DNA of 5,359 nt from an uncultured Verrucomicrobiota bacterium (GTDB lineage Bacteria; Verrucomicrobiota; Kiritimatiellia; RFP12; UBA1067), in assembly GCA_946615275.1 (NCBI GenBank), contig CAMOHV010000119.1:1-5359 (forward strand), written 5' to 3'. This document shows positions 1 through 4,821 of this stretch, one piece after another. Both the position numbers and the translations under genes were made by a program. The notes under the pieces are model-generated. The model was not told the origin of the DNA. It was given only the letters and a program-made list of their open reading frames with translations, and did not search any database. Numbering within the stretch: the first letter of the stretch is position 1; each line of letters opens with the position of its first letter.

Positions 1-1508
1 GACTCGCGGCGCTTCTGCGCGCTGCGCACGATCAGCTCGGCGCAGACGGCGAGGTTCCTCAGCTCCAGCGTGTCGGGCGTGAGGAGGTAGTCGAAGTAGT
101 ATTCGCGAATCTCGCGGCGGAGCGTCTTGAGGCGATGGCGCGCGCGCGCGAGGCGCTTGTTCGTGCGCACGATGCCGACGTAGTCCCACATCAGGCGGCG
201 TATCTCGTCCCACATGTGGGCGACAAGCACCGCCTCGTCCGGCGCAACGGCGCGTCCGGTCTTCCACGCGGGGATAGAAAGCTCAGGGGGCAGGCGTTCC
301 GGTCGCGCGGCGAGGCGGCGGGCCGTGAGACGCGCGGTGACGAGCGCCTCAAGAAGGGAGTTCGACGCGAGGCGGTTCGCGCCGTGGAGGCCGGTGCAGG
401 CGGTCTCGCCCACGGCGGAGAGCCCGGGGAGGGACGTCCGGCCGTCCACGGCGGCCTTCACGCCGCCACAGCAGTAGTGCGCCGCCGGCACGACGGGGAT
501 GAGGTTCTTCGCCATGTCGATCCCGAAGGAGAGGCACTTGCGGTAGATGTTGGGGAAGCGCGCCTTGAGGAAGTCGCGTCCCTTGGCACGGATGTCGAGG
601 AACATGCAGGGGGCGCCGGTGCGCTTCATCTCGCTGTCGATGGCGCGCGCGACGATATCGCGCGGGGCGAGCGAGCCGCGCGCGTCGTAGCGCTGCATGA
701 AGGGCTCGCCGCGGGAGTCCACGAGGATGGCGCCCTCGCCGCGCACGGCCTCGGAGATGAGGAATCGCTTGGCGGCGGGGTGGTAGAGGCAGGTGGGGTG
801 GAACTGGACGAACTCCATGTCCGCGATCTTGGCGCCAGCGCGCCAGGCGAGGGCCACGCCGTCGCCGGTGGCGGTGTCGGGGTTGCAGGTGTAGAGGTAC
901 ACCTTGCCGCAGCCGCCGGTGGCGAGGATGGTGTTGGGCGACCTAACGGCGTATATCTCGCCCGTCCCGGTGTCCATCACGTACGCTCCCACGCACCTGC
1001 TCGGCCCCTTGAGGCCGAGGCGCCTCGTGGTGATGAGCTCGATGACGACGGTGTTCTCGCGAACGTCGATCTCTGGGTGCCTGGAGAGGGCGCGGATCAT
1101 TGCCCTCTCGCACTTCTCGCCGGTGATGTCGCCGGCGTGGAAGATGCGGCGCATGGAGTGCCCGCCCTCGCGGCCGAGATCCCAGGAGCCGTCCTCGCGC
1201 TTCGCGAAGCGCACGCCGCAGGCGATGAGGTCGTCTATGCCGCCGCGCGCCTCGGAGACGATGCGGCGCACCACGGCCTCGTCGCAGAGACCGGCGCCGG
1301 CGACAAGGGTGTCCTTGACGTGCGCCTCCTCGCTGTCGGCCGGGTCGGCCACGCAGCAGATGCCGCCCTGGGCGAAGTTGGTGTTGCAGTCCGCAAGCCC
1401 CCGCTTGGTGACGAGGACGACGCGTCCCGCCCCCGCAAGGTGCAGGGCCGTCATGAGCCCGGCCATGCCGGATCCGACAACAAAGTAATCGCAATCTATT
1501 GTGCGCAT
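1..1508 (-). CDS. nadB: L-aspartate oxidase NadB (3' end beyond window)
   Basis: This FAD flavoenzyme oxidises L-aspartate to iminoaspartate, which NadA condenses with dihydroxyacetone phosphate to quinolinate in de novo NAD synthesis. It is cytoplasmic. Read on the minus strand, 502 codons are visible. The N-terminal dinucleotide-binding motif is VVGSGMAGL (residues 10-18), followed by NFAQGGI (44-50), REGGHS (113-118), FHAGDITG (123-130), QFHPT (235-239), SEAVRGEGA (252-260), HYCCGG (344-349) and GLHGANRLASNSLLE (373-387). E114, H237, R283, H344 and R379 match the active-site E121, H244, R290, H351 and R386 of the E. coli enzyme at a constant offset of 7, so the fold is intact and the enzyme should be active. 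The E. coli protein is about 540 residues, so only the last few dozen are missing; the window ends in the RRES of the C-terminal helical region. The ATG at 1508 is chosen because the next Met (M15) lies inside the FAD motif. There is no Shine-Dalgarno. Confidence 0.96.
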   Translation of the reverse strand, partial: MRTIDCDYFVVGSGMAGLMTALHLAGAGRVVLVTKRGLADCNTNFAQGGICCVADPADSEEAHVKDTLVAGAGLCDEAVVRRIVSEARGGIDDLIACGVRFAKREDGSWDLGREGGHSMRRIFHAGDITGEKCERAMIRALSRHPEIDVRENTVVIELITTRRLGLKGPSRCVGAYVMDTGTGEIYAVRSPNTILATGGCGKVYLYTCNPDTATGDGVALAWRAGAKIADMEFVQFHPTCLYHPAAKRFLISEAVRGEGAILVDSRGEPFMQRYDARGSLAPRDIVARAIDSEMKRTGAPCMFLDIRAKGRDFLKARFPNIYRKCLSFGIDMAKNLIPVVPAAHYCCGGVKAAVDGRTSLPGLSAVGETACTGLHGANRLASNSLLEALVTARLTARRLAARPERLPPELSIPAWKTGRAVAPDEAVLVAHMWDEIRRLMWDYVGIVRTNKRLARARHRLKTLRREIREYYFDYLLTPDTLELRNLAVCAELIVRSAQKRRE

Positions 1509-1513
1509 GCGCA
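1502..1513. repeat. 12-bp perfect palindrome over the nadB start codon
   Basis: TGCGCATGCGCA is its own reverse complement and is also two tandem copies of TGCGCA. It covers the nadB ATG and the predicted transcription start. That is where a repressor would block initiation, so an operator is possible. In GC-rich coding sequence a 12-bp palindrome can arise by chance. No known NAD-regulator site is recognised here; it does not resemble the E. coli NadR box. Confidence 0.4.
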
Positions 1514-1515
1514 AT

Positions 1516-1524
1516 ATTATACCA
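1516..1524 (-). promoter_or_regulatory. nadB promoter, extended -10 (leaderless start)
   Basis: Read on the minus strand the sequence is TGGTATAAT: a perfect TATAAT box (1521 down to 1516) preceded by the TGn extended -10 element (1524-1522). No good -35 lies 16-18 bases upstream, which is usual for extended -10 promoters. Only seven bases separate the box from the nadB ATG, so transcription should start at about 1509 or 1508, at the start codon itself. The promoter lies back to back with, and overlaps, the promoter of the divergent Gfo/Idh gene. Confidence 0.7.
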
Positions 1525-1531
1525 TAAAGGC

Positions 1532-1560
1532 TTGACTTCCCGTGGAAAATCCTCTACAAT
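1532..1560 (+). promoter_or_regulatory. Sigma70-type promoter for the Gfo/Idh-like gene
   Basis: The -35 box TTGACT (1532-1537) and the -10 box TACAAT (1555-1560) are separated by exactly 17 bases, each one mismatch from consensus. Transcription would begin near G1567, leaving a leader of about 45 bases before the ATG at 1612. The element overlaps the upstream part of the divergent nadB promoter, so RNA polymerase probably cannot occupy both at once. Confidence 0.8.
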
Positions 1561-1594
1561 GTTCGCGTTGTAAGCAATACTAGAAAAGCAAAAG

Positions 1595-1615
1595 ATGTTG
1601 GACAAGCCAATATGA
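1595..1615 (+). other. Possible 6-codon leader ORF overlapping the next start
   Basis: ATG TTG GAC AAG CCA ATA TGA would encode MLDKPI. Its stop overlaps the Gfo/Idh start in an ATGA arrangement, the same geometry as the gene junctions downstream. The stretch before it (AGAAAAGCAAAAG) is purine-rich but contains no proper Shine-Dalgarno. It could couple initiation at 1612, or be chance; nothing proves it is translated. Confidence 0.2.
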
Positions 1616-2706
1616 ACTCGATGGACAACACAGACGAAGGCGTCGCCGCTTTGCGCCGCCCCCCGGTTCGCGTGGGCATAGCGGGTCTCGGACGCTCCGG
1701 CCTGCTCACCCACGTGCCCGCCCTGGAAAGCCTGCCCGACCACTTCGCCGTCACGGCCGTGTGCGACCTCATGAAGGAGCGCCGCGACGTGGTGGAGCGG
1801 AGGCATCCCGACGTCCACACATATCGCCGCATCGAGGACATGCTGGACGACCCGGACGTGGAGGTCGTCGTCGTGTCCCTCCCGTCCATCGAGCACCAGA
1901 AGACCATACTCGAGTCGCTCGCGCGCGGCAAGTGGACAGTGCCGGATGCCCCCCTCGCCCTCTCGCACGACGAGGCGCTCGTACTCCGCGCCGCCGCCAT
2001 CAAGTCGCGCGGCAAGCTAGTCCCCTTCGCATCGGGCCTCTTCGCGCCCGACTACCGCCTCGCCCTCAAGGCGATCGACGACCCCCGCCTCGGCGAAGTC
2101 TACGAGGTGCGTGTGCGCCGGCAGGACTACATCCGCCGCGACGACTGGCTTACCGTCAAGCGCTGCGGAGGCGGCGCCGCCTACTACGCAGCGCAGGACT
2201 CCCTCCTCCAGGCCGTCGGGCTCCTCCGCTCGCCGCCGTCCCAGCTCTGGAGCGAGCTGAAGCGCGTGGCGTCCCTTGGCGACGCCGAGGACTTCGCCCA
2301 CATCGTCCTCAAGACGCGCGGCGAGACCACCGCCGACATCGAGCTCAACGGCGGCACGCTCCCCCCGTTCGAGCCGTCCTTCACGCTGCGCGGCTCGCGC
2401 GGCTCCTTCACCGTCCAGGCCGGCGCCTCCGAGGGCGTCTTCCACGTGATCGACCCCTCGTTCCAGTTCCCGCGCCGCCGCTCAAGCGTCCGCACGCCCT
2501 CCCTCAACGACCTCCACGAGAGCTTCCCGGTGGCGGACATCCCGATGGCGCTCCCCGCCGACGCCGACGTGGGCGACGCCGCCTTCTGGCGCGCCCTCTA
2601 CAGCACCGTGCGCGTGGCCGCGCCATCCCCCGTGTCGCTGGACGACGTCGTGGAGGCCGTCCGCTACCTGTCCCTCGTCAAGCGGGCGTCGCCATTCGCC
2701 AAATGA
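1612..2706 (+). CDS. Gfo/Idh/MocA-fold protein with degenerate active site
   Basis: This 364-residue cytoplasmic protein has no signal peptide. The N-terminal Rossmann domain (about 19-135) begins VRVGIAGLGRSG (19-30), a normal GxGxxG nucleotide-binding loop, and the acidic D52 after the second strand suits NAD(H). The C-terminal alpha/beta domain (about 136-364) has the family's layout and the usual length. The signature EKP motif, normally GKxxxxEKPLA, reads GKWTVPDAPLA (106-116), so the catalytic lysine is alanine (A113). The GGGxxxDxGxH segment reads GGGAAYYAAQD (186-196), which replaces the usual Asp and His with Tyr and Asp. Classical sugar dehydrogenase chemistry is therefore unlikely; it may bind cofactor and sugar for another purpose or use different residues. 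Codon use matches its neighbours and no frameshift is seen, so it is under coding constraint. ATG 1612 is chosen; ATG 1621 in the same frame is equally possible, as neither has a strong Shine-Dalgarno. Its substrate cannot be named. Confidence 0.9.
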   Translation: MNSMDNTDEGVAALRRPPVRVGIAGLGRSGLLTHVPALESLPDHFAVTAVCDLMKERRDVVERRHPDVHTYRRIEDMLDDPDVEVVVVSLPSIEHQKTILESLARGKWTVPDAPLALSHDEALVLRAAAIKSRGKLVPFASGLFAPDYRLALKAIDDPRLGEVYEVRVRRQDYIRRDDWLTVKRCGGGAAYYAAQDSLLQAVGLLRSPPSQLWSELKRVASLGDAEDFAHIVLKTRGETTADIELNGGTLPPFEPSFTLRGSRGSFTVQAGASEGVFHVIDPSFQFPRRRSSVRTPSLNDLHESFPVADIPMALPADADVGDAAFWRALYSTVRVAAPSPVSLDDVVEAVRYLSLVKRASPFAK

Positions 2707-2712
2707 TATCGC

Positions 2713-2741
2713 TTGCAATCCGCCGCGCAAAGGTGTATCAT
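2713..2741 (+). promoter_or_regulatory. Promoter of the zinc-ribbon/GT-half/nuclease operon
   Basis: The -35 box TTGCAA (2713-2718) and the -10 box TATCAT (2736-2741) are 17 bases apart. Transcription would start near A2748, giving a leader of about 39 bases that carries the Shine-Dalgarno. The promoter begins 7 bases after the upstream stop codon, leaving no room for an intrinsic terminator, so read-through from the Gfo/Idh gene is likely as well. Confidence 0.65.
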
Positions 2742-2775
2742 CTTGAAAAACGATTTCAACAAATTCCAGACCATC

Positions 2776-2780
2776 GGAGG
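2776..2780 (+). promoter_or_regulatory. Strong Shine-Dalgarno of the zinc-ribbon gene
   Basis: GGAGG lies six bases before the ATG at 2787. It is the only textbook ribosome-binding site in the window; the other starts are leaderless, coupled by overlap, or preceded by weak purine runs. It fixes the start of the short gene that follows. Confidence 0.8.
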
Positions 2781-2786
2781 TCAAGC

Positions 2787-2999
2787 ATGACTGAAGAACC
2801 AGAAAACGGCTTCACGGCCTTCATCTGCCATACGTGCCACCAGGAGATCGAGGCTCCGGCGGAGATCGTCGGCCAGACTGTCGAGTGCCCTGCGTGCGGC
2901 GCGCAGCTCACAGTGCCCGCGCCCGGCGAGGGCCCCACGCAGGCGCAGCTGGACGCCGTTAAATCCCGCACGATACGCATCGAACTCGGCGACTTGTGA
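2787..2999 (+). CDS. Small zinc-ribbon protein (70 aa)
   Basis: The 70-residue product has one zinc ribbon: C14-x2-C17, then C34-x2-C37, within FICHTCHQEIEAPAEIVGQTVECPACGAQLTVP (key residues C14, C17, C34, C37). The pattern with an acidic, hydrophobic stretch between the knuckles and a closing CGAQLTVP resembles small zinc-ribbon proteins and N-terminal ribbons that I associate with PVC-group genomes. It has no membrane segment, and an acidic N-terminus (MTEEPEN) is followed after the ribbon by a short tail (LDAVKSRTIRIELGDL). Such ribbons may bind nucleic acid or protein partners, but the function is unknown. It is the first gene of a tight operon, and its stop overlaps the next gene's GTG by four bases (GTGA). 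The strong Shine-Dalgarno and in-frame coupling support it as a real gene despite its size. Confidence 0.88.
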   Translation: MTEEPENGFTAFICHTCHQEIEAPAEIVGQTVECPACGAQLTVPAPGEGPTQAQLDAVKSRTIRIELGDL

Positions 3000-3634
3000 A
3001 AAGCGCCCTGATAGTCGCATCCACCCGCGCCTACGCAGACCCGCGAGAGATCCTGCGCATCCAGGACACCGCATCCTACCTCCTCTCGCGCAACTGGGCC
3101 GTGGACCTTCTGATTCCGCGCCATTCCCGCCTCCTCGCCGCCGCGCTGCCGCGCGCAGTGCGCGTTCTCACCATCCCGCGCGTCCCATTCATGGACGATC
3201 CTCCGAAAAGGCCCTCGGTCCGCCGCCTCCTCGCGGGCGTCCTCATGTTCCTCCGCGGCGTCGCCCTCGCCCCCAGGCGCAACTACACGATCCTCCACGG
3301 GCTCAACGACGGCGCTATCGTCGCGCGCGCCATCGGCTGCGGCACGGTCCGCCGCCTCCCATACGTCGCAGACATCCAAAACCCCTTCTGCGCGCGAGCG
3401 CTATACCACGGCCTGTACGCCACGATCGCCCGAGCCCTCGAACGACACTCCCTGCGCCACTCCGGCGCAATAATCTTTCCCGACGAAGACGCCCTCGCCA
3501 CATTCGACGGCCCCATCCCCAAAGCGCGCGTCTCCTTCATCCCCGACCCCCACACCGAGCTTTTCCCCGACGCCTTCACCTGTGCGGAGTTCGCCTCGGC
3601 CCTCGACCACATCTACGCCTACGTACTGCGATGA
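2996..3634 (+). CDS. GT-B glycosyltransferase N-terminal-half-like protein
   Basis: This 212-residue protein resembles the acceptor-binding N-terminal Rossmann half of GT4-type glycosyltransferases. It shows a first strand SALIVAS (3-9), AVDLLIPRHSRLLAAALP (35-52), YTILHGLNDGAIVARAI (97-113, typical of the H-x-N/D loop region), LPYVADIQNPF (121-131), GAIIFPDEDALATF (157-170) and VSFIPDPH (179-186), which matches the end of the N-domain before the hinge. It then stops after about 26 residues, so the nucleotide-sugar-binding C-domain with its E-x7-E motif is absent. The stop overlaps the next ATG (ATGA), so this looks like a natural end rather than a frameshift. A hydrophobic, basic patch (74-95) could touch the membrane. 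GTG 2996 overlaps the upstream stop and fits translational coupling. It may need a partner, as in split transferases such as Alg13/Alg14, or may have lost catalysis. The family call is from pattern only. Confidence 0.75.
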   Translation: MKSALIVASTRAYADPREILRIQDTASYLLSRNWAVDLLIPRHSRLLAAALPRAVRVLTIPRVPFMDDPPKRPSVRRLLAGVLMFLRGVALAPRRNYTILHGLNDGAIVARAIGCGTVRRLPYVADIQNPFCARALYHGLYATIARALERHSLRHSGAIIFPDEDALATFDGPIPKARVSFIPDPHTELFPDAFTCAEFASALDHIYAYVLR

Positions 3635-4701
3635 AAAAGAAGAAACAAGTCAAAAGACATGCCAAGGGTAGGAAAGGCAAGAAGACCTCCTCCTCGCCGA
3701 TCCGACGCATAGCCCGCAACATCGCGATCGCCATCGCCGCGGCCTTCGCCACCCTCTGCGCCCTCGGCGCATGGTACGCAAGCCACAGCGCAGAATGGCT
3801 CGCGGAGAAGGGCTCCTCCCTCCCGCGCTTCGTCACCGCCCCGCTCCTGTACTTCGGCGACCGCGCGATCTACCTCACCGACGGCCTCGGCATCACCGGA
3901 CGCGACGTCGTGTACGACTTCGACGAGCCTCCGCCCGAGGGCCGCGTCTTCTTCGCAGGCGCCCCCGTCCGCACCGGATCCCCCGCGCCCACAGACATCA
4001 CAGTCCTCGACCGCGGCGAATTCGCCGTCGGCTGGTCGCAGTCCCTCGGACACGCCGTATGGGCCGCATACCACATCCCCCGCGAGGCCCGCTTTGAATC
4101 CGACAAGCGCCCCAGCTTCCGCAAGGACCCAGACGTCCCCGGCTCCCCCTCCGCCGCCGCATACGCCCAGACCGGCTACGACCGCGGGCACCTCGCCCCC
4201 AACCACGCCATCGAAACGCGCTTCGGCCCGGATGTCCAGCGCAAGACGTTTTACACAACCAACATCGCCCCCCAGCGCCCCGCCCTCAACCGCGGCGCAT
4301 GGCGGCTAGTGGAACGCCTCGCCGCCGACCTCTGGACCGCGAAGTACGGCGAGCTGTGGATGCTCGTCGGCACGATCTCAAAGCCCCGCAACGAACCGGG
4401 CGAACGCCTCGCCGGAACAACCATCGACGTCCCCGAGGCGTTCTGGACCGTCATCGTCGCGCAGACCGACGACGGCGTGCGCGCGCTCGCGATCGTCCTC
4501 CCGCAGACGGCCGAATGGGACGCCTTCCCAGTCCACGGCATCGTATCCATCAACGACGTCGAGCGCCTCTCGGGGCTGGACCTCCTCCCCGAACTCCCAT
4601 CGTTCATCGCGAAGCCCCTCGAGGCCGAGCGCCCCACGCGCCTCTGGCCCGTCCGCCTGCGCGACGTCTTCAGCCTCATCGCCCTGCGGTTCAGCAACTA
4701 A
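3631..4701 (+). CDS. Membrane-anchored DNA/RNA non-specific endonuclease
   Basis: This 356-residue protein starts with a very basic segment (1-29, eleven Lys in the first 18) and one membrane helix (about 30-50, NIAIAIAAAFATLCALGAW). That predicts an inner-membrane anchor with the catalytic domain outside the cytoplasm. The domain belongs to the NUC1/EndoG/Serratia nuclease family (beta-beta-alpha metal). The catalytic motif is DRGHLAPN (184-191, general base H187), followed by TTNIAPQ (N211) and LNRGAWRLVE, in which N220 and E228 match the Mg-binding Asn and downstream Glu of Serratia nuclease. All key residues are present, so it should cut DNA and RNA, with no sequence preference predictable. 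Likely roles are nucleotide scavenging or destruction of incoming nucleic acid. It is the last gene of the operon, with its ATG overlapping the upstream stop (ATGA). No immunity protein is seen next to it, consistent with an extracytoplasmic site. Confidence 0.92.
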   Translation: MKKKKQVKRHAKGRKGKKTSSSPIRRIARNIAIAIAAAFATLCALGAWYASHSAEWLAEKGSSLPRFVTAPLLYFGDRAIYLTDGLGITGRDVVYDFDEPPPEGRVFFAGAPVRTGSPAPTDITVLDRGEFAVGWSQSLGHAVWAAYHIPREARFESDKRPSFRKDPDVPGSPSAAAYAQTGYDRGHLAPNHAIETRFGPDVQRKTFYTTNIAPQRPALNRGAWRLVERLAADLWTAKYGELWMLVGTISKPRNEPGERLAGTTIDVPEAFWTVIVAQTDDGVRALAIVLPQTAEWDAFPVHGIVSINDVERLSGLDLLPELPSFIAKPLEAERPTRLWPVRLRDVFSLIALRFSN

Positions 4702-4742
4702 TGAAACCTTGTTTGGCTCTTGCGCGCAAGGCTGATTTCTGA
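4701..4742 (+). other. Possible 13-codon ORF (MKPCLALARKADF)
   Basis: The last base of the nuclease TAA starts an ATG (TAATG), opening a 13-codon frame that ends at TGA 4740-4742. The junction allows re-initiation, but the frame has no Shine-Dalgarno and runs through the palindrome and the promoter of the next gene. It is most likely chance; a short coupled peptide cannot be excluded. Confidence 0.12.
4719..4730. repeat. 12-bp perfect palindrome at the GH109-like promoter
   Basis: CTTGCGCGCAAG is its own reverse complement and contains most of the predicted -35 box (TTGCGC, 4720-4725). A protein bound here would compete with RNA polymerase, so it is a candidate operator for carbohydrate control of the glycosidase gene. 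In RNA it would form only a 4-bp stem, too weak for a terminator, and no U-tract follows. Confidence 0.4.
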
Positions 4743-4748
4743 TACACT
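4720..4748 (+). promoter_or_regulatory. Promoter of the GH109-like gene
   Basis: The -10 box TACACT (4743-4748) carries an extended TGA just before it (4740-4742, TGn). The -35 candidate TTGCGC (4720-4725) is 17 bases upstream and keeps the important TTG. Transcription would start near A4755, giving a leader of about 67 bases that contains a small GGGG-CAT-CCCC hairpin (4762-4772) of unknown meaning. Confidence 0.6.
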
Positions 4749-4821
4749 CTTACAAGTCTTTGGGGCATCCCCTCGGACGACGACAGTTTCTCAACGCAAA
4801 ACAAAAGAAAGGCAAGAAAGA

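Noticed and set aside
135..1535. Long open frame on the plus strand opposite nadB
   Set aside because: It is antisense to a NadB frame with every active-site motif present. Its product is low-complexity Ala/Gly/Val/Glu-rich sequence, typical of the complement of high-GC coding DNA.
1509..1611. NAD or other riboswitch upstream of nadB
   Set aside because: The predicted transcript starts at the nadB ATG, leaving no leader, and no conserved aptamer-like helix set is visible in the intergenic 103 bases.
943..1968. Minus-strand open frame crossing the nadB/Gfo intergenic region
   Set aside because: It overlaps parts of two well-supported genes and both promoters, and encodes Arg-rich sequence with no recognisable domain.
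1761..2999. Long plus-strand frame whose tail includes the zinc ribbon
   Set aside because: Only the end (from 2787) is a real gene. The earlier part is an out-of-frame, Arg/Pro-rich reading of the Gfo/Idh gene. The Shine-Dalgarno at 2776 places the true start, so this is not a fusion.
2996..3634. Frameshifted remnant of a full glycosyltransferase
   Set aside because: The stop is precisely coupled to the nuclease ATG and the following sequence in all frames is nuclease, with no leftover GT-B C-domain, so a pseudogene is less likely than a naturally short protein.
3619..4206. Minus-strand frame opposite the nuclease gene
   Set aside because: It lies antisense to the catalytic nuclease domain, is rich in Gly/Ala/Val/Glu and has no motif or ribosome site.
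4762..4772. GGGGCATCCCC hairpin considered as a terminator or riboswitch element
   Set aside because: It has only a 4-bp stem with a 3-base loop and no following T-run, and it lies downstream of the predicted promoter, inside the leader.
3672..4818. Shared 12-mer GAAAGGCAAGAA at 3672-3683 and 4807-4818
   Set aside because: One copy lies in the Lys-rich start of the nuclease gene and the other in a purine-rich leader. Both sites favour such sequence, so chance is the simplest explanation.
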